A stretch of 64,000 nt of DNA from Mycoplasma sp. CAG:776 (GCA_000438195.1 FR903076.1:69789-133788), one strand, 5' to 3'; shown: positions 51,643-60,888, counted from the stretch's first letter. Notes: generated by a model not told the origin, from the sequence alone. Numbers and translations are program-made.

Positions 51643-51693
51643 AACTTTGTTTTTTTATGCTAAACTTTAAAGAAAAATTTAAAATACAAATAA

Positions 51694-51716
51694 AAAAACT
51701 CTTAAATAAGAGTTTC
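51694..51716 (-). terminator. Intrinsic terminator of the minus-strand tRNA-Leu
   Basis: AAACTCTT and AAGAGTTT form a perfect stem; on the minus strand it runs into seven T. It lies 12 bases beyond the tRNA 3' end. Confidence 0.75.
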
Positions 51717-51727
51717 ATAAACTAAGA

Positions 51728-51816
51728 TGGTGCCCAAGGCCGGACTTGAACCGGCACGAGCTTTAACACCCGCAGGATTTTAAGTCCTGTGCGTCTACCT
51801 ATTCCGCCACTTGGGC
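51728..51816 (-). tRNA. tRNA-Leu (UAA)
   Basis: 89 bases with encoded CCA. The acceptor GCCCAAG pairs with CTTGGGC; the anticodon loop reads ACTTAAAAT with anticodon TAA; a long variable arm and the GGTTCAAGTCC T-loop are present. Confidence 0.95.
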
Positions 51817-51965
51817 AGGCACTTGTCTTAATGAATAAGACTTCTTAAGTATAATATGTTTTTATTACTTTTTCAAGTATTTTTTTAAATTTTTCAGAAA
51901 AAAATTTAAATTTTACCAAATATTAAAAAAAATAAGCGATCCTTATAAAAAAATAAGAAATATAG

Positions 51966-51994
51966 TTGACATGATAAAATATCTTTGTTATAAT
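51966..51994 (+). promoter_or_regulatory. Promoter of the tRNA cluster
   Basis: Perfect consensus: TTGACA (51966-51971), 17 bases, TATAAT (51989-51994), 22 bases before the first tRNA. Confidence 0.92.
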
Positions 51995-52015
51995 TTCTTT
52001 GTTCCCGGCAATTAT

Positions 52016-52108
52016 GGAGGAATACCCAAGTCTGGTTGAAGGGACCGGTCTTGAAAACCGGGAGGTCGAGCAATCGGCGCAGGGGTTCGAATCCCTTTTC
52101 CTCCGCCA
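52016..52108 (+). tRNA. tRNA-Ser (UGA)
   Basis: 93 bases with encoded CCA. Acceptor GGAGGAA/TTCCTCC, anticodon TGA in CTTGAAA, long variable arm, GGTTCGAATCC T-loop. Confidence 0.95.
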
Positions 52109-52121
52109 CTTAATTTTACAT

Positions 52122-52198
<77 letters not shown>

Positions 52199-52201
52199 AA
52201 T

Positions 52202-52278
52202 GGTTCGTTAGTCTAGAGGCCTATGACGTCTGCCTGTCACGCAGAAGATCACGGGTTCGAATCCCGTACGAACCGCCA
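52202..52278 (+). tRNA. tRNA-Asp (GUC)
   Basis: 77 bases with CCA. Acceptor GGTTCGT/ACGAACC, anticodon GTC in CTGTCAC, GGTTCGAATCC T-loop. Confidence 0.95.
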
Positions 52279-52286
52279 TTTTTTTT

Positions 52287-52362
<76 letters not shown>

Positions 52363-52402
52363 TTGATAAATTTGTTCGAACTTTTCGAACTTTTGATATA
52401 AA

Positions 52403-52428
52403 AATCAATCGTAAAGATTGATTTTTTA
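52403..52428 (+). terminator. Intrinsic terminator of the tRNA cluster
   Basis: AATCAATC pairs with GATTGATT around GTAAA and runs into a T-stretch. Confidence 0.85.
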
Positions 52429-52793
52429 ATATTTAGAAAAAATCATAAGAAAAATTGGTATCTATGATTAGGCTATTAAAAAAGAAATTCGTTAGAGGAA
52501 AGAATAGAGAGTAAATATGATGTTGTAATACTAATTTAACTATTATAAATGGTAATATTTGTAAAGCTAATAAAACTAATTTATCTTATATTGAACTACA
52601 TAAAATAATAATTAAAAGTAATAAATTTCTTGTAACTAGTTATTAAAATGAAATATAACTGAAAAAATTAAAATATCAAAACTAGAAAAATACATTAAAA
52701 TCCAAATTTAAGAGTTTAAAACACAAAAATTTAATGAGAAAATAAAGAAAAATTATGATATAATAATTAACACAAAAGGAGGATTTGTATTAT
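52429..52793. other. Gene-poor stretch after the tRNA cluster
   Basis: About 365 AT-rich bases. The only coding-like trace is a 40-codon open stretch near 52533-52645 (reading LTIINGNICK and LHKIII) without a start or ribosome site, perhaps a gene remnant. The promoter and ribosome site of the next gene lie at its end. Confidence 0.4.
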
Positions 52794-53396
52794 ATGGATA
52801 TAAAAGATAAATTAACTAAATTAAAAAAAGACTTATTTAATTTAGTTTCACCTAATAGAGATTATGAATTTGAAGCAACATTAGAAGATCATCCTATAGG
52901 TAATCAAAATATATATCGATTATATTACGTTAATTTTCATAGAATTGGAGAAAGTTTTCGATTTCCAGAATCAAACAATATTGGTATGATATATTGGCCT
53001 TGTAAACCATTTATGTTCCCTAATGGCATGACTCGTGAAGAAGGATTTAAAGTATTATCTTACTTAACAGATTTTATTGAAAAAAGAGAAGATACAGAAC
53101 CTTGCTCTTTAAAATCAGTTAGAACACTTGATGGCGTATTAGATTTAGAAAGATTTGGATTTACAAGAATAGACGAAAAAGATGAAGATAAAATATTAAA
53201 TTTATTTACTGTTTCAGGAAGACTTTTATTGTTTAAAAAAAGCGAATTATATACAAAGTATTTTGAGTGGTATTCAGAAGGTATTACCTTGGAAGAAGTG
53301 GAGAATATCTATAATAAATATAATATGGAATTTGAAGATATTAAATGGCTTGATGAAGAAAAAGGAGAAAATCGTTCTAGAGTACTTAAAAAATAA
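52794..53396 (+). CDS. Unknown soluble protein
   Basis: 200 residues from ATG 52794 behind AAAAGGAGG; TATAAT lies near 52758. No signal peptide or membrane segment. The middle holds IGMIYWPCKPFMFPNGMTREEG, and the C-terminal part is helical and acidic. I recognise no family. It is the only intact gene of a decayed 2-kb stretch. Confidence 0.6.
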   Translation: MDIKDKLTKLKKDLFNLVSPNRDYEFEATLEDHPIGNQNIYRLYYVNFHRIGESFRFPESNNIGMIYWPCKPFMFPNGMTREEGFKVLSYLTDFIEKREDTEPCSLKSVRTLDGVLDLERFGFTRIDEKDEDKILNLFTVSGRLLLFKKSELYTKYFEWYSEGITLEEVENIYNKYNMEFEDIKWLDEEKGENRSRVLKK

Positions 53397-53580
53397 AGTT
53401 TGTAGCATAAATTATTGTTACTTTTAATTGGTCTAATAAATGAGTATATAAATCTTGATATTTATTCTTTTCAATATTCATAATTAGTTAATTAAATAGT
53501 AAAATGCAATTTATGTTAAAAGCTGCCATTTAAGTGTTAGTATGCTAATATAAGCATCCTAAACAAAGAGGAGGATAATA

Positions 53581-54015
53581 TGGTAAGTGTAAGATTAAAA
53601 AATCTAGATATAATTTTAACACCAATTATTGATAATGAAAAAAACAATTTGGAAGTAATTTTATAGAGGATGAAAGCATATATATGTGTTATATAGATTA
53701 CCAAATTCGGAAGGAATTCATATTGGTATGATCTCACCTTCAATGAGAAAATATTTTTCATCTACAGCAAATGTTTGGAATTTAGAAAATGCAACTGCAA
53801 TGGCCTTTTTCTATAATGGAGGTTCAGAATTGAAAAATATAGCATTTCAAGTAACAGATAGACTTGTTTATAGAGTTAGAACTAGTGATGATAGAATGGT
53901 ATTAGGATATGATGTATTAAATGGAACTCCAGAAAATGGCCTTATAATTCCTATTGAAGATATAATTGATGGAAATTACACTCTAAATATAGAAACACCA
54001 CCTTTATTAAGGTAA
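53581..54015 (+). pseudogene. Unknown gene with frameshifts
   Basis: AGAGGAGG and ATG at 53581 open MVSVRLKNLDIILTPII, which stops at TAG near 53664. A middle frame reads SNFIEDESIYM (about 53653-53685), and the main frame continues YRLPNSEGIHIGMISPSMR through ENGLIIPIEDIIDGNY to TAA at 54013-54015. Two frame changes, near 53645-53655 and 53680-53690, are needed to join them (about 145 residues). No family recognised; the end looks like a beta-rich domain. Confidence 0.55.
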
Positions 54016-54062
54016 TCAAAAAAGTTATAAAAACGACATATGCTACTTTTTAAATCTTATAG

Positions 54063-54090
54063 AAAAGTACACGAAAAACGCGTACTTTTT
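54063..54090 (+). terminator. Intrinsic terminator
   Basis: AAAAGTAC (54063-54070) pairs with GTACTTTT (54082-54089) and is followed by T. Confidence 0.7.
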
Positions 54091-54488
54091 AAAACTCACA
54101 GTTGACGAACATATGTATCTACAACGTGATGCTATTATCAGGGATGATTATGAATACGAAAATACATAAAACATGTCAATTTAGTTTGTATTCATTAAAA
54201 GAACAAGAAATATTTATTCATAAGGCATTTGGTGTGCTAGGTTTGCCTATAATTGTTGTTTAGATTTAAAAAGAAATAATAAATATTTAACAAAATTTGA
54301 TTTAATAAATAAATTACCAAAATTAAGGAAAAGAATAATAAAAGTTTCTAAATTAAAAGAAATAAAAAAATTAGATTGAATCAACAACTATACTTTAGAA
54401 AAATTATATTTAACTCATATTGCAAAGCCACAAAATTTATTGTACAATAAAGCTAACTTAGTGAGTAAAAAATTGTAGGAGGTTTATT
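54091..54488. other. Gene-poor stretch with a coding remnant
   Basis: About 400 bases with no intact gene. From about 54253 to 54478 one frame is open except for a single TGA (near 54377), reading FDLINKLPKLRKRIIK and LEKLYLTHIAKPQNLLY. It has no start and no recognisable family and is probably a decayed gene. The AGGAGG of the next gene closes the stretch. Confidence 0.4.
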
Positions 54489-54971
54489 TTGAAACATAAT
54501 GATAGTCAAATAAAAAAGATATATAAGCCTAAAGTTTATAGAATTATTTTAAATATTATATATTCAATTTTAGGTGTAGGGGTATTATTTTATTTTCTTA
54601 CTTATTTTATTAGTAATCTTAATATTATTATTTTGATATCTTTAATATTCTTAGTCTGTTATTATAAAGTAGTTATTTATAACACTTATATAACTATAAT
54701 CATTGATGATAATAAATTGATATATAAAAAAAGAAATAAAACCAAATTTTATGATATCAACAAATGCCAATTTAATGCTAAGGTCGTTACTACGAATGGC
54801 GATTCAGAATGTGTATTAAATATAATAGATGAAGAAGGAAATATGGACTACATAGATTGTGAATTAATTGGTTATAGTCAATTCAACAATTTATTAAATG
54901 ATTTAAAAATAATTGGAGATGAAGCTAAACCCATTAAGATAAAAACCAAAATGAAAGGTGGTGAAAGATAA
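54489..54971 (+). CDS. Small membrane protein, first of a pair
   Basis: 160 residues from TTG 54489 behind AGGAGG. Two adjacent membrane segments (about 20-43 and 45-65) are followed by a cytoplasmic PH-like or beta-rich part (ITIIIDDNKLIYKKRNK, FYDINKC). TAA at its end overlaps the ATG of the next gene by one base. No family recognised. The pair forms a two-gene unit with a terminator. Confidence 0.6.
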   Translation: MKHNDSQIKKIYKPKVYRIILNIIYSILGVGVLFYFLTYFISNLNIIILISLIFLVCYYKVVIYNTYITIIIDDNKLIYKKRNKTKFYDINKCQFNAKVVTTNGDSECVLNIIDEEGNMDYIDCELIGYSQFNNLLNDLKIIGDEAKPIKIKTKMKGGER

Positions 54972-55396
54972 TGGGACAATATACAATATATATCATTATT
55001 GGAGTAATAGTTGTAGTATTATATGTAGCTTGGATGATATATGCAAACAAAAAGCATGGTGGCTTTGTTAATAAATGGTTAAAAGAACATCCAGATGCCA
55101 TAAAAGTTTATATTTCAAATCCTAAAGGAGTTATAAAACAAGGACAAATAACTATTGGTGCAATTGATGATGAAACAGTTATGACATTTAATGCTGGAAT
55201 GACCTATGGTTTTTATTTAACACCAGGTAAACACATTATTGAAGCAACCTGTACAACCCAAAGACCAGGAGTTATGTATCGTAATGTATTTACAACTTAT
55301 GGTCCAGTTAAATTAGAAGTTGAAGTTATAGAAGGTAAAGAATACACATTTACTTTTGATAAAAAAAAGGAAGAATTTTTCTTAGAAGAAAAATAA
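54971..55396 (+). CDS. Membrane-anchored beta-domain protein
   Basis: 141 residues. One N-terminal membrane segment (about 5-24) precedes a beta-sandwich-like domain (VYISNPKGVIKQGQITIG, YLTPGKHIIEATCTTQR, VIEGKEYTFTFDKKK), similar in outline to PEGA-type domains where a hairpin ends in P-G-K. The start follows GGTGG and is coupled to the previous gene. Function unknown. Confidence 0.6.
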   Translation: MGQYTIYIIIGVIVVVLYVAWMIYANKKHGGFVNKWLKEHPDAIKVYISNPKGVIKQGQITIGAIDDETVMTFNAGMTYGFYLTPGKHIIEATCTTQRPGVMYRNVFTTYGPVKLEVEVIEGKEYTFTFDKKKEEFFLEEK

Positions 55397-55398
55397 TT

Positions 55399-55426
55399 GT
55401 AAGGATGAGTCTCTCCTTACTTTTTT
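55399..55426 (+). terminator. Intrinsic terminator of the membrane pair
   Basis: GTAAGGA (55399-55405) pairs with TCCTTAC (55414-55420), then six T. Confidence 0.9.
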
Positions 55427-55527
55427 AATAAAAGCTAACTATTAAAAGTTAATAGTAATTTTTAAAATTTTAATAGTTTGTCATTAATCAAGAAAAAATA
55501 GCAATATGAAGATAGGAGATATAAATA

Positions 55528-56175
55528 ATGGCTTTTGATTATAAAAAAGAGTATAAGGAATTTTATATGCCTAAAAATAAACCTAGTATTATTAAAATTC
55601 CTAAAATGAATTATCTTGCAGTAAGAGGGAAAGGAGATCCAAATAAAGAAAATGGAGATTATAAAAAGACAATAGGTTTATTATACGGGATTGCTTTTAC
55701 GATTAAAATGAGTTATAAAGGAACACATAAAATTGATGGTTTCTTTCATTATGTAGTACCACCATTAGAAGGATTTTGGTGGCAAGAAAATACAAAAGAT
55801 ATAGATTATAATAGAAAAGATGAAATGCATTTTATATCCTTAATAAGATTACCTGATTTTGTAACCAAGAAAGATTTTGATTGGGCTGTAAGGGAGGCAA
55901 CAAAGAAGAAAAACATAGATTACTCAAGAGTTGAGTTTCTAACTTATGCTGAAGGTATTTGTGTTCAATGTATGCATATAGGATCATATGATAACGAACC
56001 TAAAACTGTTGCAGCAATGCACAAATTTGCAAATGACCAAGGATATGAATTAGACATAACAGATACCAGATACCACCATGAAATATATTTGAGTGATCCT
56101 AGAAGATGTGATGTAAATAAATTAAAGACAGTAATAAGAAATCCAATCAAGAAAACAAATTCTAATTTTAAATAG
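55528..56175 (+). CDS. GyrI-like small-molecule-binding protein
   Basis: 215 residues of the GyrI-like/SRPBCC ligand-binding family that is widespread in Bacillota. Seen: MNYLAVRGKGDPNKENGDY near residue 28, FTIKMSYKG, PPLEGFWWQE and the end HHEIYLSDPRRCDVNKLKTVIR. Members bind drug-like or hydrophobic compounds and some hydrolyse them. There is no DNA-binding domain. It is monocistronic with a GATAGGAG site. Confidence 0.85.
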   Translation: MAFDYKKEYKEFYMPKNKPSIIKIPKMNYLAVRGKGDPNKENGDYKKTIGLLYGIAFTIKMSYKGTHKIDGFFHYVVPPLEGFWWQENTKDIDYNRKDEMHFISLIRLPDFVTKKDFDWAVREATKKKNIDYSRVEFLTYAEGICVQCMHIGSYDNEPKTVAAMHKFANDQGYELDITDTRYHHEIYLSDPRRCDVNKLKTVIRNPIKKTNSNFK

Positions 56176-56280
56176 AGATAAAAATAATAAAAAAATAAAC
56201 ATGAATTGGTAGTTAGCCTAATAAGCCATTGCTATTATTTAGCATCAATAATAAAATAATTTTTGAAAGGAGAAAATTTT

Positions 56281-57072
56281 ATGCAAGATAAAAAAAGTTT
56301 TGGAAGGTATATTGCGGATAAAAGAAAAGAAGCAAATTTAACGCAAGAAGAATTAGCTAAGAGATTATATGTTATTCCAACTACCATTTCAAAATGGGAA
56401 CGAGGAGTCACTTATCCTGATATAACAGCAATAACCAATTTATGTAAAGAATTAAATATAACAGAGCATGAATTTTTTATGGCATGTGATGATGAAGCGA
56501 TGAATAAAGAAAAAAAAGAAATACAAACATATAAAAGATTGAAAAAATGGTTATTTAATATGATAAATATTGGCTATATCATAGCTATCTTTCCATGTTT
56601 AATTTGTAACTTAGTAATAGATAAGAAGCTATCTTGGTTTTGGATAGTATTAATAGGAATTTTAATTTCTTTTTCAATTACAACGCTTCCACATTACCTT
56701 AAAAATAATAAATATAAAGTATTAAAAGTTACATCTGTAGTTACTACTTTGGTATATTTATTATTATTTGTGATAAATTGTGTGAATCATGAAAATTGGC
56801 TATTAGAAAGTTATATAATAGCAACTGTAGCTCTTATCTTTTTATGGATAGATATTTTGATATGTGTATTTACTAAAATAACAGTTTATACTAAAATAGC
56901 AATAAGCTTAATTATGATATCCTTAGTTGCAATATTTGCTAACTTTATTTGTACAGAAGTGTTAAATATTCCGAATAATGACAGTAATTTTCCAAATATT
57001 ATTTGCTCTATACTAATGATAGTAATTGCACTTATAATCATAGTAAAAGAAAAGAAGAATAGAAAAAATTAA
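56281..57072 (+). CDS. XRE-type HTH protein with membrane domain
   Basis: 263 residues from ATG 56281 behind AAAGGAG. The HTH (residues 5-62: FGRYIADKRKEANLTQEELA ... TTISKWERG) is followed by a linker and six membrane segments (from about residue 90). Membrane-bound XRE regulators like this are frequent in Bacillota and may sense the envelope. A hydrolase gene follows four bases later, so the two are co-transcribed. Confidence 0.85.
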   Translation: MQDKKSFGRYIADKRKEANLTQEELAKRLYVIPTTISKWERGVTYPDITAITNLCKELNITEHEFFMACDDEAMNKEKKEIQTYKRLKKWLFNMINIGYIIAIFPCLICNLVIDKKLSWFWIVLIGILISFSITTLPHYLKNNKYKVLKVTSVVTTLVYLLLFVINCVNHENWLLESYIIATVALIFLWIDILICVFTKITVYTKIAISLIMISLVAIFANFICTEVLNIPNNDSNFPNIICSILMIVIALIIIVKEKKNRKN

Positions 57073-57076
57073 TAAT

Positions 57077-57706
57077 ATGAAGAACATCTTAATACATGGA
57101 TTAGGACAAACAAAAAATAGTTGGATTAACGTTCTTAAATATTTAAACCAAAATAAAATTGAAGCAGTATGTCTGGATTTATTTGAAATAATGCAAGAAA
57201 ATTTAAAAGATTATAAAATGATGTACAATGCTTTTGCTAGTTTCTGTCATAATCAAAAAGGGAAAGTTAATTTATGTGGATTATCACTAGGGGGAATATT
57301 AGCACTAGACTTTGTAAAAGAATACCCAGAAAAAGTCAATTCTCTTATCTTAATTGGTACTCCCTATAAAATACCTAAAATACCTTTTAAAATTCAAACT
57401 TTAATATTTAAGATAATGCCCAAAAAGGTATTTAATCAAATAGGTTGTTCTAAAAAGGAATTTACTAATTTAGTTAGTTCAATGAGTAACTTAAATATTG
57501 CCAAGAATTTAGATAGAATAAATTGTTGGAGTCTAATTATATGTGGTATGAAAGATAATGCAAACATGAAAAGTGCCAAATTATTAAATAAAAATATAAA
57601 GAACAGTGAATTAAAAATAGTAAGTAACTCAAAGCATGAAGTTAATATTGATAATCCTAAAGAGCTGGCTGATATCATATATGATTTTTGGAAAAATAAT
57701 CAATAA
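57077..57706 (+). CDS. Alpha/beta hydrolase
   Basis: 209 residues. Seen: ILIHGLGQTKNSW (oxyanion region), nucleophile elbow GLSLGG with Ser near residue 72, the acid in CGMKDNAN and the catalytic His in SNSKHEVN. The triad is complete. Substrate unknown. It shares a transcript with the membrane HTH gene. Confidence 0.85.
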   Translation: MKNILIHGLGQTKNSWINVLKYLNQNKIEAVCLDLFEIMQENLKDYKMMYNAFASFCHNQKGKVNLCGLSLGGILALDFVKEYPEKVNSLILIGTPYKIPKIPFKIQTLIFKIMPKKVFNQIGCSKKEFTNLVSSMSNLNIAKNLDRINCWSLIICGMKDNANMKSAKLLNKNIKNSELKIVSNSKHEVNIDNPKELADIIYDFWKNNQ

Positions 57707-57834
57707 TAAAAATAACTTCAATCGAGTTTGTCACATTTTAAATTCAAATATATTAAAAGACTAAATGCAAGTTTAATATTTTATGAATTAAAAGTTGTAT
57801 TTAACTATTTAAGTAATAATTTAATTATTAGTTT
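57707..57834. other. Intergenic stretch before the T-box promoter
   Basis: No gene seen. It is AT-rich spacer between the hydrolase gene and the promoter of the T-box leader; the whole 500-base gap before trpS is otherwise filled by the promoter, the T-box leader and a short peptide frame. Confidence 0.5.
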
Positions 57835-57863
57835 TTGACAAAACAGTTAAAATAAGTTAAAAT
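57835..57863 (+). promoter_or_regulatory. Promoter of the trpS T-box leader
   Basis: TTGACA (57835-57840), 17 bases, TAAAAT (57858-57863). Confidence 0.75.
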
Positions 57864-57884
57864 AAATCTATATTTTTAAATCAT

Positions 57885-58115
57885 TGATTTGGAAGAGTAA
57901 GTATATATGAAGCTTGTAGAAAGTAACTGGTTGATGAAAAGTTATAGTGGAATAATACTGAATGGGCCAATGAGAGTTTTTCTGAAATTATATATAAAGT
58001 ATGAAAAAACGGATTTTCTATCCGTTATCAATAGAACATATATGATGGTATATGATTAAATCTATTTTTAGGTGGCACAAGACTCTTGTCCTATATTTAG
58101 GGCAGGAGTTTTTAT
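57885..58115 (+). promoter_or_regulatory. T-box riboswitch, tryptophan-specific, controlling trpS
   Basis: Stem I features are in order: a GAGTAAGTA K-turn-like segment (57895-57903), GGTTGATGAAAA (57929-57940) of the distal loops, and the specifier loop GAA-TGG-GCC with the Trp codon TGG at 57963-57965, followed by AATGAGAG. A stem AACGGAT/ATCCGTT lies near 58007-58027. The T-box AGGTGGCAC is at 58070-58078, and its TGGC bulge would pair with an uncharged tRNA ending GCCA, as tRNA-Trp does. The terminator ACTCTTGTCCT/AGGGCAGGAGT with T-run is at 58082-58115. Uncharged tRNA-Trp should favour readthrough into trpS. Confidence 0.92.
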
Positions 58116-58134
58116 ATTTGGGGAGATGAAATAA

Positions 58135-58167
58135 ATGTTTTTACTAGTAAAGCGATGGTTGCTATAA
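58135..58167 (+). CDS. Possible ten-residue leader peptide with a Trp codon
   Basis: ATG 58135 behind GGGGAGATG opens MFLLVKRWLL and stops at TAA 58165-58167, between the T-box terminator and trpS. A ribosome site this good on so short a frame, with a TGG codon, is suggestive. It may be a coupling peptide or chance. Confidence 0.3.
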   Translation: MFLLVKRWLL

Positions 58168-58206
58168 TTAAAAAAACAAAATAATTTAAGAAAGAAGGGA
58201 AGAAAA

Positions 58207-59199
58207 ATGAAGACAATGATTACTGGAATTAGACCAACAGGCACAATAACTTTAGCAAATTATATTGGAGGCATAAAGCAATTTATTGAGCAACAATATA
58301 ATTATAATTCATTAATTTTTATAGCAGATATTCATGGACTTACAACTTATATAGAACCAGATGAAATAAGGAACAATATTTTAGATATAACAGCTCTTTA
58401 TTTAGCATGCGGTATAGATATAACTCATACAATAATATTTCAACAAAGTGAAGTTTTAGAGCATTGTAATTTAGGATTTTTCATGTCATTTCAATGTGGT
58501 GTAGGAGAGCTATCCCGAATGACACAATATAAATCAAAGAGAGAAAAATTATCTAAGAATGAAAAAGATATGGGGCTTTTTATATATCCTACCTTAATGG
58601 CAGCGGATATTTTATTATATGATGCATCTATTGTACCAGTTGGACAAGATCAAAGACAACATATAGAAATAACAAGGAATATAGGTGAAAGATTTAATAA
58701 AATATATGGGAATATTTTTGCCGTACCAGCATATCAAATTCCGAAAATTGGTGCTAAAATTATGAATTTACAAAATCCATCAATTAAAATGAGTAAATCA
58801 GCTCCAAAGAATGACAAAGGAACGATATTTATATTAGATGATATTGAAATAACAAAAAAGAAAATAATGGCTGCATGTACAGATAGTGAAAATAAAGTTT
58901 ATTTTGATGAAATAAATAAACCAGGAATTTCCAATCTTTTATCCATTGTTGCAGCTATAGATGATTTAAGTATTGAAGATGTTTCTGAAAAATATAAAAA
59001 TTATAACTATAAAGACTTTAAAATTGAAGCAGCTAATAAAGTATCAAAATTTATTTTGAAAATCCAAAGTGAATTTTATAAATATCGAAATAATGAAGAA
59101 AACTTAAAAAAGATTTTAAAAAAGGGAGCTAATAAAGCAAGAAATCTTGCTAATAAAAAAATGGAAGAAGTAAGAGAAATAACAGGTATAAAGTTATAA
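58207..59199 (+). CDS. trpS: Tryptophanyl-tRNA synthetase
   Basis: Class I enzyme charging tRNA-Trp. Seen: GIRPTGTITLANYIGG (HIGH-type signature), DIHGLTTY, the tryptophan-binding VPVGQDQRQHIEITR and KMSKSAPKN (KMSKS loop). The 330 residues are normal. The ribosome site is AGAAGGGAAG. Expression is under the T-box upstream. Confidence 0.96.
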   Translation: MKTMITGIRPTGTITLANYIGGIKQFIEQQYNYNSLIFIADIHGLTTYIEPDEIRNNILDITALYLACGIDITHTIIFQQSEVLEHCNLGFFMSFQCGVGELSRMTQYKSKREKLSKNEKDMGLFIYPTLMAADILLYDASIVPVGQDQRQHIEITRNIGERFNKIYGNIFAVPAYQIPKIGAKIMNLQNPSIKMSKSAPKNDKGTIFILDDIEITKKKIMAACTDSENKVYFDEINKPGISNLLSIVAAIDDLSIEDVSEKYKNYNYKDFKIEAANKVSKFILKIQSEFYKYRNNEENLKKILKKGANKARNLANKKMEEVREITGIKL

Positions 59200-59280
59200 T
59201 ATTTTTTAATAAAAATAATAATCTATTTCTTTATGTTTAACTATGATTATGGTAAAATAATAATATAAGGAGTTAGGTAT

Positions 59281-59619
59281 ATGAAAAATTTTAAATTAGA
59301 AAAAGAAGAAGAATTAATAAAAATATTAAAAAATATTCAAGTAGAAGCAGATGAAAATCAATATGAGTTAACTTTATTTCTTACTTCCAAAAGAATAGTT
59401 TTATTAAAAGACTGTAACAAAGAATTAGAATACAATGAGTTTTTATCATCAAGATTAGTTTCCATTCCTGAAAATTTAGAAGTAGTTTTTGATATGAATT
59501 TTAATAAAATAAAAGAAGCAAAGTACTTAAATGGTGTTAATGTTTTAACATTTAAAAAAAATAATCATGTTTTAAAAATTTATTGCGAGAATATTATAGG
59601 AGCTGTGAAAGGGGAATAA
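59281..59619 (+). CDS. Unknown small soluble protein
   Basis: 112 residues, no membrane segment. Alternating strands (ELTLFLTSKRIVLLKDC, LEVVFDMNFNKIKEAKYLNG) suggest a small beta domain of PH-like type. AAGGAG precedes ATG; TAATAT-like -10 near 59256. It is followed six bases later by a membrane protein gene, probably in one operon. Confidence 0.6.
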   Translation: MKNFKLEKEEELIKILKNIQVEADENQYELTLFLTSKRIVLLKDCNKELEYNEFLSSRLVSIPENLEVVFDMNFNKIKEAKYLNGVNVLTFKKNNHVLKIYCENIIGAVKGE

Positions 59620-59625
59620 AATAGA

Positions 59626-60420
59626 ATGTCAAAAATTATTGATGAATTAAAAAAAGAATATAAGGAAACTAAAAAGAGTAGTATTTTAATTTATTTTATT
59701 CTTCGTTTTTTAGTAATTTTATGCCTAATAAGACAAATTATTTTAGGAAATTTTGATAGTGCATTATTATGTATTTTATCATTATTTCTTTTACTATTAC
59801 CAATAATTATTCAAAGAAGATTTAAAATAGTTTTACCAAATACATTAGAAGCAATTATTTATATTTTTATTTTTGCGGCAGAAATACTAGGAGAAATCTA
59901 CAATTTTTATGGCAATATTCCCAATTGGGACTTAATTCTACATACAACAAATGGCTTTTTATGTGCAGCAATAGGTTTGTCTTTAATTGATTTATTGAAT
60001 CATAATAGTAAAAAAATGAATTTATCTCCACTTTATGTTGCCATAGCATCCTTTTGTTTTAGCATGACGATAGGAGTATGTTGGGAATTTATTGAGTATG
60101 CAGGTGATAAAGTATTATTATTAGATTCACAAAAGGATACTATCATTACTACAATATCGACTGTCGAATTAAATCCAAATAAACAAAATAAAACTGTTAT
60201 TTTAAAGGATATCAATAAAACAGTATTATACGACTCTAATAATCAAGAAATTGCAACAATAAATGGGGGATATTTAGATATTGGCCTAAATGATACAATG
60301 GAAGATTTATTCGTTAATTTTATTGGAGCCACTGTTTATTCTATTTTAGGATATTTCTATATAAAAAACAGAGATAAATACCAACTTGCTAGCAAATTTA
60401 TTATAACAAAAGAGAATTAA
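59626..60420 (+). CDS. YjdF/DUF2238-like integral membrane protein
   Basis: 264 residues with six to seven membrane segments. The conserved block EIYNFYGNIPNWDLILHTTNGF near residues 88-110 and the later GVCWEFIEYAGD are typical of the DUF2238/YjdF-like family. A polar insertion (about 170-205) lies before the last segment. No function is established for the family. Confidence 0.6.
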   Translation: MSKIIDELKKEYKETKKSSILIYFILRFLVILCLIRQIILGNFDSALLCILSLFLLLLPIIIQRRFKIVLPNTLEAIIYIFIFAAEILGEIYNFYGNIPNWDLILHTTNGFLCAAIGLSLIDLLNHNSKKMNLSPLYVAIASFCFSMTIGVCWEFIEYAGDKVLLLDSQKDTIITTISTVELNPNKQNKTVILKDINKTVLYDSNNQEIATINGGYLDIGLNDTMEDLFVNFIGATVYSILGYFYIKNRDKYQLASKFIITKEN

Positions 60421-60434
60421 TTTGGAGAGTAACT

Positions 60435-60848
60435 ATGCGAAAATATTGTGATTCTAAAAATAAAATAATTAAAGAGTTATATGATATTTATATTTTAGAT
60501 GGAATAGATATTTTTAATTATGAAGCTTCTAGTCAAAATAAAATTACATATCATCATATTATTAAAGTAGAAGATTTAAAACTTTTAGAATTTCCTACTA
60601 AGAAAACAATTGAAAATGGAATAGTTTTAACAAGAATTGGGCATAGTTATTTACATTTAATTGAGGATTTTGCACCAGATATTTTTTATCATTTAAATAA
60701 AATAATTTTATTAATAACGAAAGAAAGACGATTACCGACTAAGGAAGAAAGAAATCTAATAGAAATATTTTTAGAAGCCTTTGAATATCGTATGGATGAA
60801 TATTATAAGATCAATCCTATATATTTAAAAAGAACTTTCGTGTCATAA
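60435..60848 (+). CDS. HNH-like protein
   Basis: 137 residues with an HNH-type outline: ITYHHIIKVEDL, ENGIVLTRIGHSYLHLIE, giving H-H, N and H at suitable spacing. Zinc-binding CxxC pairs are missing. It could be a small endonuclease or a fold relative. GGAGAG precedes ATG. It ends 40 bases before dacF. Confidence 0.5.
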   Translation: MRKYCDSKNKIIKELYDIYILDGIDIFNYEASSQNKITYHHIIKVEDLKLLEFPTKKTIENGIVLTRIGHSYLHLIEDFAPDIFYHLNKIILLITKERRLPTKEERNLIEIFLEAFEYRMDEYYKINPIYLKRTFVS

Positions 60849-60888
60849 AAAAGCTCTTCAAGCGTACGCTTTATTAGAGGTGTTATTT

